From contig NZ_JABFMX010000002.1 of assembly GCF_013359735.1 (NCBI RefSeq), positions 62,001 to 126,000 of the forward strand: a stretch of 64,000 nt of DNA, written 5' to 3'. A program made the translations under genes and the position numbers. Positions 12,324 to 26,909 of the stretch are shown here, piece by piece. The DNA is from Arthrobacter sp. C9C5. Lineage in GTDB: Bacteria > Actinomycetota > Actinomycetes > Actinomycetales > Micrococcaceae. The notes under the pieces were generated by a model, which did not search any database, was not told the origin of the DNA, and saw nothing but the letters and a program-made list of their open reading frames with translations. Positions within the stretch are counted from its first letter, which is position 1; each line of letters starts with the position of its first letter.

Positions 12324-12355
12324 GTCCGACGGCGGGTCACCACCCGCCGTCGGAC
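12324..12355 (+). other. Perfect 14-bp hairpin between rpoB and rpoC
   Basis: Arms 12324-12337 and 12342-12355 pair perfectly around a CACC loop, nine bases after the rpoB stop. No T run follows, so it is not a normal terminator. It may be an RNA-processing or partial-termination site that balances beta and beta-prime. Confidence 0.7.
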
Positions 12356-12420
12356 GCCACCTCCCTCTTCCCGTAACCCAAGACTTCAGAATTTAGAGAA
12401 CAAGAGAGAACAGGGACCAT

Positions 12421-16320
<3,900 letters not shown>

Positions 16321-16358
16321 CCGCCGCGGCGGCCCCTCCGGGCCGTCGTAGCTCTGCC

Positions 16359-16396
16359 GGGGATGGTCCCGCACCGCAAGGTGTGGGACCATCCCC
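16359..16396 (+). terminator. Intrinsic terminator after rpoC
   Basis: A 17-bp stem (16359-16375 with 16380-16396, one G-T pair) has a GCAA tetraloop and is followed by GTTT. It lies 38 bases after the rpoC stop. Confidence 0.88.
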
Positions 16397-16810
16397 GTTT
16401 AACCCGCAGCCTGCTCCCCGCCGCGTCGCCGGCTGGGCCAGGTAGCAAGCTTCGCCGGGAGCAGTCGATGGGAGCGGAGGGCCGGGTTTCCGCGCCGATT
16501 AAGGGCTGCGGGCCGTCCGTGTTAGACTTGAGACTAATTGTTATTGTGGCAGTGGATGAGAGCGCCGGTTGTAGCCGAAAGGTTCGACCAGGACGACGTT
16601 TCCGGTTTGCAGGGTTCTTGTGCAACGTATGCCACATTTTCGCATGCCTAGGGGCAGTCCAGGATGAGAGTCCGGAGCCCCGGTGTGCGGTCCGACTATT
16701 AAGGCTTCGCCTCAGCTGCTCTGGAGAGAACTTCAAAGCTCGAGCGGCGGGGCGAAGCGACAAGAGAGCAGCCGTCAACGGCCGCTCCGGATAAAACGGA
16801 GAACACGAGA
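16397..16810 (+). promoter_or_regulatory. rpsL operon upstream region and leader
   Basis: A 414-bp gene-free stretch precedes rpsL. A TAGACT box (16523-16528) and AT-rich DNA just after it suggest a promoter about 290 bases upstream, giving a long leader with several GC-rich complementary blocks near 16650-16700. An open frame crosses the region but has no family features and no good start, so it was not called. Confidence 0.45.
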
Positions 16811-17185
16811 GTGCCTACGATTAACCAGCTGGTCCGCAAGGGCCGCACGCCTAAGGTCAAGAAGACCAAGGCTCCCGCGCTTAACGGCAGCCCGATGCGC
16901 CGCGGTGTCTGCACCCGCGTCTACACGACGACCCCGAAGAAGCCGAACTCGGCTCTCCGTAAGGTTGCCCGCGTGCGCCTCAACGGCGGCGTTGAAGTCA
17001 CCGCCTACATCCCCGGTGTTGGCCACAACCTGCAGGAGCACTCCATTGTGCTCGTCCGTGGCGGCCGTGTTAAGGACCTTCCGGGTGTCCGTTACAAGAT
17101 CGTCCGTGGCGCCCTCGATACCCAGGGTGTGAAGAACCGTAAGCAGGCCCGCAGCCGCTACGGCGCAAAGATGGAGAAGAAGTAA
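16811..17185 (+). CDS. rpsL: 30S ribosomal protein S12
   Basis: S12 lies at the decoding centre and controls fidelity. The 124-residue product from GTG 16811 has [12 protein letters not shown] with Lys43 and [13 protein letters not shown] with Lys88 and the usually methylthiolated Asp89. Both lysines are the streptomycin-sensitive form. The [13 protein letters not shown] context and the basic C-terminus are normal. rpsG starts one base after the TAA, so the two are translated in concert, and fusA follows: the classic str operon order. Confidence 0.98.
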   Translation: MPTINQLVRKGRTPKVKKTKAPALNGSPMRRGVCTRVYTTTPKKPNSALRKVARVRLNGGVEVTAYIPGVGHNLQEHSIVLVRGGRVKDLPGVRYKIVRGALDTQGVKNRKQARSRYGAKMEKK

Positions 17186-17186
17186 T

Positions 17187-17657
17187 ATGCCTCGCAAGGG
17201 TCCGGCCCCCAAGCGGCCGCTAGTACTAGATCCCGTTTACGGCTCCCCGCTGGTCACTCAGCTGATCAACAAGGTGCTGGTTGACGGCAAGAAGTCCACC
17301 GCAGAGCGCATCGTTTACGGTGCCCTCGAAGGCGCACGCGCCAAGTCCGGCGGCGACCCGGTTGCAGCCCTCAAGAAGGCCATGGACAACGTCAAGCCTT
17401 CCCTCGAGGTCCGCTCCCGCCGCGTCGGTGGCGCCACCTACCAGGTTCCCGTCGAGGTCAAGCCGGGCCGTTCCACGGCCCTCGCCCTCCGCTGGCTGGT
17501 TGGCTACTCCAAGGCCCGCCGCGAAAAGACGATGACCGAGCGCCTCCAGAACGAAATCCTGGATGCCTCGAACGGTCTCGGAGCCGCTGTGAAGCGTCGC
17601 GAAGACACCCACAAGATGGCCGAGTCCAACAAGGCCTTCGCACACTACCGCTGGTAA
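17187..17657 (+). CDS. rpsG: 30S ribosomal protein S7
   Basis: S7 nucleates assembly of the 3' major domain of 16S rRNA and contacts mRNA and tRNA near the E site. The 156-residue product begins [10 protein letters not shown], has the expected [32 protein letters not shown] core in two blocks, the [16 protein letters not shown] segment, and the C-terminal [15 protein letters not shown], all at usual spacing. It starts immediately after rpsL and sits 69 bases before fusA in the str operon. Confidence 0.98.
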   Translation: MPRKGPAPKRPLVLDPVYGSPLVTQLINKVLVDGKKSTAERIVYGALEGARAKSGGDPVAALKKAMDNVKPSLEVRSRRVGGATYQVPVEVKPGRSTALALRWLVGYSKARREKTMTERLQNEILDASNGLGAAVKRREDTHKMAESNKAFAHYRW

Positions 17658-17726
17658 TACTTCCCGGACGCCGCCGGCTCAACCGAGTCGGCGGCGAACG
17701 TGCAGTCCATCCGAAAGGGAGACACC

Positions 17727-19841
17727 GTGGCACAGGACGTGCTTACCGACCTTAGCAAGGTCCGCAATATCGGCATCATGGCCCACATTGATGCCGGCAA
17801 GACCACTACTACCGAGCGCATCCTGTTCTACACGGGTGTGAACCACAAGATCGGCGAAACGCACGACGGCGCGTCGACCACCGACTGGATGGAACAGGAG
17901 AAGGAACGCGGCATCACCATCACGTCTGCCGCCGTGACCTGCTTCTGGGAAAACAACCAGATCAACATCATTGACACCCCCGGCCACGTGGACTTCACGG
18001 TTGAGGTTGAGCGCTCCCTGCGCGTCCTCGACGGTGCAGTCGCCGTGTTCGACGGCAAGGAAGGCGTGGAGCCGCAGTCCGAGACTGTTTGGCGCCAGGC
18101 CGACAAGTACAACGTCCCGCGCATCTGCTTCGTCAACAAGATGGACAAGCTCGGCGCTGACTTCTACTTCACCGTCGACACCATCGTCAGCCGCCTCGGT
18201 GCCAAGCCGCTCGTCATGCAGCTGCCGATCGGCGCCGAGAACGACTTCATCGGCGTCGTCGACCTGCTCTACATGCGCGCACTGGTCTGGCCCGGCGACT
18301 CCAAGGGTGACGTCACCATGGGTGCCAAGTACGAGATCCAGGAGATCCCGGCTGACCTCAAGGAAAAGGCCGAAGAGTACCGCGCAACTCTCGTTGAGAC
18401 CGTTGCAGAGTCCTCCGAAGAGCTCATGGAGAAGTACCTCGAGGGCGAAGAGATCTCGATCGACGAGCTCAAGGCCGGCATCCGCAAGATGACGATCAAC
18501 TCCGAGCTCTACCCGGTCTTCTGTGGCTCCGCGTTCAAGAACCGCGGCGTCCAGCCGATGCTCGACGCCGTCGTGGACTACCTGCCGAACCCGCTCGACG
18601 TCCCCCCGATGATCGGTCACGATCCTCGCGACGAAGAGAAGGAACTGACCCGTAAGCCTTCCGCTGACGAGCCGTTCTCCGCGCTGGCGTTCAAGATTGC
18701 CGCACACCCCTTCTTCGGCCAGCTCACCTTCATCCGCGTGTACTCCGGTCACGTGGAAGCAGGCGCACAGGTGGTCAACTCCACCAAGGGCAAGAAGGAG
18801 CGCATCGGCAAGCTGTTCCAGATGCACGCCAACAAGGAAATGCCCGTTGACGGCGCTACCGCTGGCCACATCTACGCAGCGATCGGCCTGAAGGACACCA
18901 CCACGGGCGACACCCTGTGCGATGCGTCGAACCAGATCGTCCTCGAGTCCATGAGCTTCCCGGAGCCCGTGATCTCGGTCGCGATCGAGCCGAACACCAA
19001 GGGTGACCAGGAGAAGCTCTCCACGGCCATCCAGAAGCTCTCCGCTGAGGACCCGACCTTCCAGGTCTCCCTCAACGAAGACACCGGCCAGACCATCATC
19101 GCCGGCATGGGCGAGCTCCACCTGGACATCCTGGTGGACCGCATGCGTCGCGAATTCAAGGTCGAGGCAAACGTGGGCAAGCCCCAGGTTGCCTACCGCG
19201 AAACCATCAAGCGTGCTGTAGAGCGTCACGACTACACGCACAAGAAGCAGACCGGTGGTTCGGGCCAGTTCGCAAAGATCCAGATCGCCATCGAGCCCCT
19301 GGACACGTCCGAAGGCGAGATGTACCAGTTCGAGAACAAGGTCACCGGTGGCCGCGTTCCGCGCGAATACATCCCGTCCGTTGACGCGGGTATCCAGGAT
19401 GCGCTGAACGACGGCGTCCTGGCCGGATACCCGGTTGTCGGCATCAAGGCGACGCTGATTGACGGCGCTTACCACGATGTTGACTCCTCGGAAATGGCGT
19501 TCAAGATCGCCGGCCGTATGGCTTTCAAGGAAGCCGCACGCAAGGCGAACCCTGTCCTGCTTGAACCGCTGATGGATGTCGAGGTCCGCACCCCTGAGGA
19601 ATACATGGGTGAAGTTATCGGTGACCTCAACTCCCGCCGTGGCCAGATGCAGTCCATGGAAGATGCCCAGGGCGTCAAGGTCATCCGCGCGCACGTCCCG
19701 CTGTCCGGCATGTTCGGCTACATCGGTGACCTGCGTTCGAAGACCCAGGGCCGCGCTGTGTACTCCATGACGTTCAACAGCTACGCCGAGGTCCCGAAGG
19801 CAGTTGCCGACGAGATCATCCAGAAGAGCCGCGGCGAGTAG
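17727..19841 (+). CDS. fusA: Elongation factor G
   Basis: EF-G is the GTPase that drives translocation and, with RRF, ribosome recycling. The start is GTG 17727, preceded by GAAAGGGA; the frame can be extended to 17700 but that stretch lacks a ribosome site. The 704-residue product has the P-loop AHIDAGKT at residues 19-26, the switch-region sequence [20 protein letters not shown], and [10 protein letters not shown]. Domain IV contains the [11 protein letters not shown] block. It ends [14 protein letters not shown]. It is the third gene of the str operon. Confidence 0.98.
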   Translation: MAQDVLTDLSKVRNIGIMAHIDAGKTTTTERILFYTGVNHKIGETHDGASTTDWMEQEKERGITITSAAVTCFWENNQINIIDTPGHVDFTVEVERSLRVLDGAVAVFDGKEGVEPQSETVWRQADKYNVPRICFVNKMDKLGADFYFTVDTIVSRLGAKPLVMQLPIGAENDFIGVVDLLYMRALVWPGDSKGDVTMGAKYEIQEIPADLKEKAEEYRATLVETVAESSEELMEKYLEGEEISIDELKAGIRKMTINSELYPVFCGSAFKNRGVQPMLDAVVDYLPNPLDVPPMIGHDPRDEEKELTRKPSADEPFSALAFKIAAHPFFGQLTFIRVYSGHVEAGAQVVNSTKGKKERIGKLFQMHANKEMPVDGATAGHIYAAIGLKDTTTGDTLCDASNQIVLESMSFPEPVISVAIEPNTKGDQEKLSTAIQKLSAEDPTFQVSLNEDTGQTIIAGMGELHLDILVDRMRREFKVEANVGKPQVAYRETIKRAVERHDYTHKKQTGGSGQFAKIQIAIEPLDTSEGEMYQFENKVTGGRVPREYIPSVDAGIQDALNDGVLAGYPVVGIKATLIDGAYHDVDSSEMAFKIAGRMAFKEAARKANPVLLEPLMDVEVRTPEEYMGEVIGDLNSRRGQMQSMEDAQGVKVIRAHVPLSGMFGYIGDLRSKTQGRAVYSMTFNSYAEVPKAVADEIIQKSRGE

Positions 19842-19906
19842 TCCCCACGGACTTCCCGCAGCAGCGAGAACACTCGGGTGCGTTTCCTCAATAGGGGATT
19901 CACCTG

Positions 19907-19966
19907 GTGCTGGCGGCCGGCCCCGGCCGGATGCAGTCGGTCCAGACCGGATCCGGCCGCCAGCAC
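19907..19966 (+). other. Long GC-rich hairpin between fusA and tuf
   Basis: A 14-bp perfect outer stem (19907-19920 with 19953-19966) encloses further complementary blocks. It follows fusA by 65 bases and precedes the candidate tuf promoter. No T run follows, so it may be a weak terminator or a processing site. Confidence 0.6.
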
Positions 19967-20008
19967 GAACAGGCTCGAGGGACTAGTATTAGTTCCTGAA
20001 TCTGCAAT

Positions 20009-20038
20009 TTCACCAATCCAAAGCCCCCCAAGTAGACT
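20009..20038 (+). promoter_or_regulatory. Candidate tuf promoter
   Basis: TTCACC (20009-20014), an 18-nt spacer and TAGACT (20033-20038) lie 70 bases before tuf. The same TAGACT box occurs before several other genes here. This would give tuf its own transcription in addition to read-through from fusA. Confidence 0.5.
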
Positions 20039-20107
20039 TACTGGAGTTTCAGCCGCGACAAGCGCGGTCGAAGGGTAAGTCATTTGAAAACGTTCTAGGA
20101 GGAACCT

Positions 20108-21298
20108 GTGGCAAAGGCAAAGTTCGAGCGGACTAAGCCGCACGTTAACATCGGTACCATTGGTCACGTTGACCACGGTAAGACGACGCTGACGGCCGCC
20201 ATTTCCAAGGTGCTGTACGACAAGTACCCGACTCTCAACGAGAAGCGTGACTTCGCGTCGATTGACTCTGCACCCGAAGAGCGTCAGCGCGGCATTACCA
20301 TCAACATCTCCCACGTTGAGTACCAGACCGAGAAGCGCCACTACGCACACGTAGACGCTCCGGGTCACGCTGACTACATCAAGAACATGATCACCGGCGC
20401 TGCTCAGATGGACGGTGCAATCCTCGTGGTTGCCGCCACTGACGGCCCGATGGCCCAGACCCGCGAGCACGTTCTGCTCGCCCGCCAGGTTGGTGTTCCC
20501 TACCTGCTGGTGGCACTGAACAAGGCTGACATGGTCGATGACGAGGAACTCCTCGACCTCGTCGAAATGGAAGTTCGTGAGCTCCTGAGCTCGCAGGGCT
20601 TCGATGGCGACGAAGCACCGGTTGTCCGCGTTTCCGGCCTGAAGGCTCTGGAAGGCGACCCGGAGTGGGTCAAGTCCGTTGAGGACCTGATGGCTGCTGT
20701 CGACGAGTCCGTTCCGGACCCGGTACGTGACCGTGACAAGCCGTTCCTGATGCCGATCGAAGACGTCTTCACGATCACCGGCCGTGGCACCGTTGTTACG
20801 GGCCGCGCCGAGCGTGGAACCCTCGCGATCAACTCTGAGGTCGAGATCGTCGGCATCCGCCCGGTCCAGAAGACCACGGTTACCGGTATCGAGATGTTCC
20901 ACAAGCAGCTCGACGAAGCATGGGCCGGCGAGAACTGTGGCCTCCTGCTCCGCGGTCTGAAGCGCGACGATGTCGAGCGTGGCCAGGTTGTCGTCAAGCC
21001 GGGTTCCATCACCCCGCACACCGACTTCGAGGCTAACGTCTACATCCTCTCCAAGGACGAAGGCGGACGTCACAACCCGTTCTACTCCAACTACCGCCCG
21101 CAGTTCTACTTCCGCACCACGGACGTAACCGGCGTTATCACCCTGCCGGAAGGCACGGAAATGGTTATGCCCGGCGACAACACTGAGATGACCGTTGCGC
21201 TCATCCAGCCGATCGCAATGGAAGAGGGCCTCGGCTTCGCTATCCGTGAAGGCGGCCGCACCGTTGGTTCGGGACGCGTCACCAAGATCATCAAGTAG
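20108..21298 (+). CDS. tuf: Elongation factor Tu
   Basis: EF-Tu delivers aminoacyl-tRNA to the ribosomal A site using GTP. The 396-residue product from GTG 20108 (preceded by AGGAGGAA) has the P-loop GHVDHGKTT at residues 19-27, [10 protein letters not shown] in switch I, DAPGHADY, and NKADMVD for guanine recognition. Domains 2 and 3 are complete, including [13 protein letters not shown] and the C-terminal [13 protein letters not shown]. Only one tuf copy is in the window. A strong terminator follows. Confidence 0.98.
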   Translation: MAKAKFERTKPHVNIGTIGHVDHGKTTLTAAISKVLYDKYPTLNEKRDFASIDSAPEERQRGITINISHVEYQTEKRHYAHVDAPGHADYIKNMITGAAQMDGAILVVAATDGPMAQTREHVLLARQVGVPYLLVALNKADMVDDEELLDLVEMEVRELLSSQGFDGDEAPVVRVSGLKALEGDPEWVKSVEDLMAAVDESVPDPVRDRDKPFLMPIEDVFTITGRGTVVTGRAERGTLAINSEVEIVGIRPVQKTTVTGIEMFHKQLDEAWAGENCGLLLRGLKRDDVERGQVVVKPGSITPHTDFEANVYILSKDEGGRHNPFYSNYRPQFYFRTTDVTGVITLPEGTEMVMPGDNTEMTVALIQPIAMEEGLGFAIREGGRTVGSGRVTKIIK

Positions 21299-21357
21299 TA
21301 CTTGCTGATCTGAGCTTGAACTCCTGATCGGCCGGCCGTCTGACGGCCGCCGTGACG

Positions 21358-21400
21358 AAAGGAACAGCCCCGCTGCACTGCAGCGGGGCTGTTCCTTTTA
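21358..21400 (+). terminator. Intrinsic terminator after tuf
   Basis: A 20-nt arm (21358-21377) pairs perfectly with 21379-21398 around a very short loop; inner pairs must open to make a loop. A TTTTA run closes the 3' arm. It ends the str operon. Confidence 0.92.
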
Positions 21401-21439
21401 AGTGCCTGCTACGGTTGCAGGTGAAGAGAGGAGTCCGGC

Positions 21440-21565
21440 ATGGAATGGATCATTTTCTTGGTGGTGGTTGCCGCCGTCGTCGCAGGCGGGCTGTGGGCCA
21501 AGAAGTACTTCCGGCACGAGATCGAGCGTGCAAAACGCATCGACCGCGCCAACAAGAACCAGTAG
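21440..21565 (+). CDS. Small single-span membrane protein, 41 residues
   Basis: A short open frame from ATG 21440 to TAG 21565 encodes MEWIIFLVVVAAVVAGGLW followed by a highly charged, basic tail (KKYFRHEIERAKRIDRANKNQ split here as KKYFRHEIERAKR then IDRANKNQ). The first 18-20 residues form a clear hydrophobic helix. GAGAGGAG lies seven bases upstream of the ATG, which supports translation. It stands alone between the tuf terminator and a convergent beta-glucosidase gene. No family is recognised; similar tiny membrane peptides are often missed in annotation. Confidence 0.65.
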   Translation: MEWIIFLVVVAAVVAGGLWAKKYFRHEIERAKRIDRANKNQ

Positions 21566-21577
21566 CGGGGCAGGGAT

Positions 21578-23017
21578 TTAGCGCGCGGACTGGTCCTGCC
21601 TGGCCCGGCTCAGTGCCTGGTACCAATAAAAGGACTCCTTGGGGGTCCGCGCCTGGGTGTCGAAGTCGACGTGGACCAGGCCGAAGCGCTGGGAGTAGCC
21701 GGCCGCCCACTCAAAGTTGTCCATCAGCGTCCACACGTAGTAGCCCAGGAGTTCGACGTCGTCGGCGATCCCGCCGGGGGCCGTCGCCGCGAGGGCGTGG
21801 CCCAGATGGTCGGCCAGGTAGCTGATCCGGCCCGCGTCAGCGATCGGCCCGTCCACATGGTCCGGTTCCGGGAAGCTCGCCCCGCTCTCGGTGATGTAGA
21901 GCGGTGGGAGGGCTTCGCCGTACCGGTCTTTCATTTCCCGAAGCAGCGGACCCAAGTGGTCCGGCGCAACCGGCCAGCCGAAGCCGGTGGTTTCGTACTC
22001 CGGGAATGCGGCGAAGTGGAACGGTAGCTTCACCATCGCCTCCGCTGAACCGACCGGACTGTCCGCGGGGCCGCGGCCGGTGGCCACCTTCACCGGGTAG
22101 TAGTAGTTCACCCCGTAGAAATCCAGTGGCTGGTGGATATTGCGCAGGTCCGCGTCGGAGATCTTGCCTAGGGCACGGAACCAGGGCCGGGCCACCAGCG
22201 GCGGTTTTGGATAGCTCCCCAACAGGATCGGATCGGCGTAAATGCGGTTCAGCGCGAGATCGAAGACCTTCGCCAGCAGCCTGTCCGTGACGGACCCGGT
22301 GGCCGGCCGGACGGGGGAGTGCAGGTTGGTGACGCCGACCGCCCCGGTGACACCCTCGGCCCGCAAGGCCTGGACCGCGAGTCCGTGGGCCAGAAGCTGG
22401 TGGTGCACCGACGGCAGGGCGTCGAAGAGCAGGTCGTGGCCGGGCGCGTGCACGCCCAGGGCATAGCCGTTGAGGGTGACGGAGGCCGGTTCGTTCAAGG
22501 TCACCCACTGGGTCACCCGGTCCCCGAACCGGGCGCCGGCGGCGGCGCTGTACTCGGCGAAGCGTTCCGCCGTCGTCCGGTTCATCCAGCCGCCGCGGTG
22601 CTCCAGCGGAAGCGGGGTGTCCCAGTGGTACAGCGTGGCCATCGGCGAGATGCCGGCCTCGAGGAGCCGGTCGATCAGCCGGTCGTAGAAGTCGAGGCCC
22701 TCGGCGTTGAACGGACCCGTGCCGTCCGGCTGGATCCGCGGCCAGGAAATCGAGAACCGGTAGGAATCGATGCCCAGCTCGCGCATCAACCGGACGTCCT
22801 CGTCCGTGCGGTTGTAGTGATCGCAGGCGACGGCGGGGGAGTGTCCGTCCTGGATGCTGCCGGGCTTCTCGGCAAAGGCGTCCCAGCCGGAGGGCCCTCG
22901 GCCCCCGGCCGCGAGGGCGCCTTCGATTTGGAAGGCGGCGGAGGCCACCCCCAGCATGAAGCCAGGCCGCAGCTTGGCAGCGAGGGCCTGGACGGCGGGG
23001 GAATCCTGCACGGTCAT
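21578..23017 (-). CDS. GH1 family beta-glucosidase
   Basis: A 479-residue retaining glycoside hydrolase that removes terminal beta-glucosyl (or related) residues from oligosaccharides. Family marks are GVASAAFQIEGA at residues 23-34, YRFSISWPRI, the acid/base Glu176 in WVTLNEP, the nucleophile Glu377 in YITESG, and WTLMDNFEWAAGYSQRFGLVHVD near the C-terminus. There is no signal peptide, so it should act in the cytoplasm on imported sugars. It converges on the small membrane gene and diverges from rpsJ. It interrupts the usual tuf-rpsJ neighbourhood. No transporter or LacI regulator lies beside it. Confidence 0.93.
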   Translation of the reverse strand: MTVQDSPAVQALAAKLRPGFMLGVASAAFQIEGALAAGGRGPSGWDAFAEKPGSIQDGHSPAVACDHYNRTDEDVRLMRELGIDSYRFSISWPRIQPDGTGPFNAEGLDFYDRLIDRLLEAGISPMATLYHWDTPLPLEHRGGWMNRTTAERFAEYSAAAGARFGDRVTQWVTLNEPASVTLNGYALGVHAPGHDLLFDALPSVHHQLLAHGLAVQALRAEGVTGAVGVTNLHSPVRPATGSVTDRLLAKVFDLALNRIYADPILLGSYPKPPLVARPWFRALGKISDADLRNIHQPLDFYGVNYYYPVKVATGRGPADSPVGSAEAMVKLPFHFAAFPEYETTGFGWPVAPDHLGPLLREMKDRYGEALPPLYITESGASFPEPDHVDGPIADAGRISYLADHLGHALAATAPGGIADDVELLGYYVWTLMDNFEWAAGYSQRFGLVHVDFDTQARTPKESFYWYQALSRARQDQSAR

Positions 23018-23438
23018 GCCCCTATCTTCGTATCGACCGTTGCTGAAGGCAATGACCGGGCGCCGGCCGGACCAATACTCGTGGGGAGCGGGCAGCGACG
23101 GGCAGGCCCTGTCGGCGCTGATTCGCTTCTGCCGATTAATTCCGGCATACTAGATGAGTTGTTCAAGCGCTCTTTCGCGTCCCGATCCGGATAATGCCGG
23201 GTGCCAGGGTCCAAGTAAGAGCCCAAACATAACCCACTTCCCAAGGAACTGCGGACGAGTACGCGTGCAAAGCGCGACACGCCCGACCGCGGGGGTCGGT
23301 TGCGTCGGCAGGTTGAGGAACCCGGATTCATCCGGATTCAGCTTGTGCGGCGGGTGGTAGTTACGACTTCAAATGCTTCGGCAGCCATACAACAGGTAAG
23401 TAAACAGAGCAGCATTTACTGAAAGAGAGTCAGGCGAC
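23018..23438 (+). promoter_or_regulatory. S10 operon upstream region and leader
   Basis: A 421-bp gene-free region lies between the divergent beta-glucosidase and rpsJ genes. It must carry promoters both ways. TTCGCT (23122-23127), 18 nt, CATACT (23146-23151) is a weak candidate for the rpsJ direction. The rest would form a leader of about 280 nt; I see no clear L4-type leader structure by eye. Confidence 0.4.
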
Positions 23439-23747
23439 ATGGCGGGACAAAAAATCCGCATCCGGCTGAAGTCATACGACCACGAGGTCATTGACGTTTC
23501 AGCACGGAAGATCGTTGAGACGGTCACGCGCGCAGGCGCAACTGTAGTTGGCCCCGTGCCGCTGCCGACGGAGAAGAACGTTTACTGCGTAATCCGCTCT
23601 CCGCACAAGTACAAGGACAGCCGCGAGCACTTTGAAATGCGCACGCACAAGCGTCTTATCGACATCATCGATCCCACGCCCAAGGCTGTCGATTCGCTCA
23701 TGCGTCTCGACCTGCCGGCCGACGTGAACATCGAAATCAAGCTGTAG
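23439..23747 (+). CDS. rpsJ: 30S ribosomal protein S10
   Basis: S10 is a 30S head protein that also pairs with NusB in antitermination. The 102-residue product begins [19 protein letters not shown] and has the conserved [21 protein letters not shown] split over residues 36-56, then [18 protein letters not shown], the usual extended-loop region. Length is normal. GAGAGTCAGG lies before the ATG. It is the first gene of the S10 operon, with rplC 17 bases downstream. Confidence 0.98.
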
Positions 23748-23764
23748 GGAGGTGCTGAGAGACT

Positions 23765-24415
23765 ATGACCGCAACCCGTAACGTAAAGGGCCTGCTGGGC
23801 ACGAAGCTCGGCATGACCCAGGTCTGGGACGAGAACAACAAGCTCATCCCCGTCACTGTGGTCCAGGCTGACTCGAACGTCATCACGCAGCTGCGCAATG
23901 CAGAGACTGATGGCTACGTCGCCGTTCAGATCGGCTACGGCCAGATCGACCCCCGCAAGGTCACCAAGCCGCTGGCTGGTCACTTTGAAAAGGCAGGCGT
24001 CACGCCTCGCCGCCACGTCGTAGAACTGCGCACTGCAGATGCTGACTCTTACGAGCTGGGCCAGGAGCTCTCCGTAGAGCTCTTCGAAGCCGGCCAGAAG
24101 ATCGACGTCGTTGGCACCACCAAGGGTAAGGGCTTCGCCGGTGTTATGAAGCGTCACGGCTTCCACGGCGTTGGAGCTTCCCACGGTGCCCACAAGAACC
24201 ACCGTAAGCCCGGTTCAATCGGTGGCGCATCCACCCCGAGCCGCGTCTTCAAGGGCATGAAAATGGCCGGCCGCATGGGCGCCGTTCGTCACACCACGCT
24301 GAACCTCACGGTCCACGCGGTTGACGTCGAGAAGTCGCTGCTCCTGATCAAGGGTGCCGTCCCCGGCGCCCGCGGCCAGGTCGTACTCGTACGCACCGCC
24401 GTGAAGGGAGCCTAG
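23765..24415 (+). CDS. rplC: 50S ribosomal protein L3
   Basis: L3 is an early 23S rRNA assembly protein whose central extension reaches toward the peptidyl-transferase centre. The 216-residue product starts [23 protein letters not shown] after GGGAGGTG. It contains the conserved [17 protein letters not shown] segment, then [15 protein letters not shown] and the [10 protein letters not shown] run with the Gln-equivalent methylation region nearby. It lies between rpsJ and rplD, as expected. Confidence 0.98.
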   Translation: MTATRNVKGLLGTKLGMTQVWDENNKLIPVTVVQADSNVITQLRNAETDGYVAVQIGYGQIDPRKVTKPLAGHFEKAGVTPRRHVVELRTADADSYELGQELSVELFEAGQKIDVVGTTKGKGFAGVMKRHGFHGVGASHGAHKNHRKPGSIGGASTPSRVFKGMKMAGRMGAVRHTTLNLTVHAVDVEKSLLLIKGAVPGARGQVVLVRTAVKGA

Positions 24416-24419
24416 TTCA

Positions 24420-25040
24420 ATGACTAGCACTGTCAAGGTTGACCTGCCCGCAGAGATCTTCGACGTACAGACCAACGTGCCGCTGCTGCACCAGGTCGTC
24501 GTTGCACAGCTCGCTGCTGCTCGCCAGGGTACCCACAAGACCAAGACCCGCGCCGAAGTTTCCGGTGCAGGTCGCAAGCCGTTCAAGCAGAAGGGCACCG
24601 GCCGCGCCCGTCAGGGTTCAATCCGTGCTCCTCACATGACCGGTGGTGGCATCGTCCACGGCCCCACGCCGCGTGACTACAGCCAGCGCACCCCCAAGAA
24701 GATGATTGCTGCTGCACTGCGCGGCGCTCTCTCTGACCGCGCCCGTAACGGCCGCATCCACGTCGTTGCTGATCTGGTCGCCGGCACCAAGCCGTCTTCC
24801 CGTGACGCACTGGCAACGCTGCGTGGCGTCTCCGAGCGCAAGAACCTGCTCGTTGTCATCGACCGCGCCAACGACGTTGCTGCACTCTCCGTGCGCAACC
24901 TCCAGGATGTTCACGTTCTGTACGCAGACCAGCTGAACACCTACGACGTGCTCGTTTCTGACGACGTAGTCTTCACCAAGGCTGCCTACGAAGCATTCGT
25001 TGCTGACAAGGCTGCAAAGAACGAGGAGGATGCCAAGTGA
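24420..25040 (+). CDS. rplD: 50S ribosomal protein L4
   Basis: L4 lines the exit tunnel; in some bacteria it also represses the S10 operon. The 206-residue product has [27 protein letters not shown] around residues 40-66 (given here in parts: [13 protein letters not shown], then [11 protein letters not shown]), the tunnel-loop sequence, followed by [12 protein letters not shown]. It ends NEEDAK. The codons for that tail contain GAGGAGGA at 25023-25030, which is the ribosome site for rplW, whose GTG overlaps this gene's stop by four bases. Confidence 0.98.
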   Translation: MTSTVKVDLPAEIFDVQTNVPLLHQVVVAQLAAARQGTHKTKTRAEVSGAGRKPFKQKGTGRARQGSIRAPHMTGGGIVHGPTPRDYSQRTPKKMIAAALRGALSDRARNGRIHVVADLVAGTKPSSRDALATLRGVSERKNLLVVIDRANDVAALSVRNLQDVHVLYADQLNTYDVLVSDDVVFTKAAYEAFVADKAAKNEEDAK

Positions 25041-25342
25041 GCGCAGCCACCATCAAAGACCCGCGCGACGTCGTGCTTGCACCCGTCGTTTCGGAAAAGA
25101 GCTACGGCCTGATCGACGAGGGCAAGTACACCTTCCTGGTGGACCCCCGCTCGAACAAGACCGAGATCAAGCTGGCCGTGGAGAAGATTTTCTCCGTCAA
25201 GGTCGAATCGATCAACACCATCAACCGTGCCGGTAAGCGCAAGCGCACCAAATTCGGATGGGGTACCCGCAAGAACACCAAGCGTGCCATTGTGAGCCTC
25301 AAAGAAGGCACTATCGACATCTTCGGCGGTCCGCTCTCGTAG
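25037..25342 (+). CDS. rplW: 50S ribosomal protein L23
   Basis: L23 sits at the tunnel exit and docks trigger factor and SRP. The 101-residue product has the usual [13 protein letters not shown] start block, [20 protein letters not shown] and [23 protein letters not shown]. It starts at GTG 25037 in a GTGA overlap with rplD and uses the Shine-Dalgarno inside the rplD tail. rplB follows after 29 bases. Length is normal. Confidence 0.98.
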   Translation: MSAATIKDPRDVVLAPVVSEKSYGLIDEGKYTFLVDPRSNKTEIKLAVEKIFSVKVESINTINRAGKRKRTKFGWGTRKNTKRAIVSLKEGTIDIFGGPLS

Positions 25343-25371
25343 CGGAGACCACTTTAACGAGGAAATAAATT

Positions 25372-26211
<840 letters not shown>

Positions 26212-26223
26212 GAGCCTGGACAC

Positions 26224-26505
26224 ATGCCACGCAGCCTGAAAAAAGGTCCTTTCGTTGACCAGCACCTCTTTGTGAAGGTAGCCAGGGAAAACGAAAAGGG
26301 CACCAAGAACGTCATCAAGACCTGGTCCCGCCGTTCGATGATCGTCCCCGACATGCTCGGCCACACGATCGCCGTGCACGACGGACGCAAGCACATCCCG
26401 GTGTTTGTCACTGAGTCGATGGTCGGGCACAAGCTCGGCGAATTCGCTCCCACGCGGACATTCCGCGGCCATGTCAAGGACGACCGTAAGGGCAAGCGCC
26501 GCTAG
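26224..26505 (+). CDS. rpsS: 30S ribosomal protein S19
   Basis: S19 is a 30S head protein in contact with S13 and A-site tRNA. The 93-residue product starts [19 protein letters not shown] and has [26 protein letters not shown] (in blocks [13 protein letters not shown] and [11 protein letters not shown]) followed by [17 protein letters not shown]. Length and sequence are typical. GATAGGAGCC lies just before the start, shared with the end of rplB. Confidence 0.98.
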   Translation: MPRSLKKGPFVDQHLFVKVARENEKGTKNVIKTWSRRSMIVPDMLGHTIAVHDGRKHIPVFVTESMVGHKLGEFAPTRTFRGHVKDDRKGKRR

Positions 26506-26543
26506 GCGCCTGCACTTACGTCAAAGACGAGAGAAGGAAAGCA

Positions 26544-26909
26544 ATGGAAGCCAAGGCAATTGCGCGTCACATCCGCGTAACGCCTATGAAGGCCCGGCGC
26601 GTCGTCAACCTTGTTCGTGGTAAGCAAGCGAACGAGGCTCTGGCAATTCTGAAGTTTGCCCCGCAGGCAGCTTCTGAGCCGGTATTCAAGGTAGTTCAGT
26701 CGGCAATCTCCAACGCCCGGGTCCTCGCGGACCGCGACGGCGTGGCGTTTGACGAAGGTGATCTCATCATCAGCGAAGCGTTTGTTGATGAAGGCCCGAC
26801 CATGAAGCGGTTCCAGCCGCGTGCCCAGGGTCGTGCATTTCAGATCAAGAAGCGCACGAGCCACATCACCGTGGTAGTCGCTACCCCGGAGAAAGAGGAG
26901 GCTCGCTAA
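26544..26909 (+). CDS. rplV: 50S ribosomal protein L22
   Basis: L22 forms part of the exit-tunnel constriction with L4. The 121-residue product begins [27 protein letters not shown], cut here as [19 protein letters not shown], and has the beta-hairpin region ending [22 protein letters not shown] near its C-terminus. GAGAGAAGGAAA precedes the ATG. rpsC starts at the base after its TAA. Confidence 0.98.
   Translation: MEAKAIARHIRVTPMKARRVVNLVRGKQANEALAILKFAPQAASEPVFKVVQSAISNARVLADRDGVAFDEGDLIISEAFVDEGPTMKRFQPRAQGRAFQIKKRTSHITVVVATPEKEEAR

Noticed and set aside
16363..16794. Plus-strand open frame before rpsL
   Set aside because: It begins in the rpoC terminator, has no ribosome site or family features and lies in the rpsL leader.
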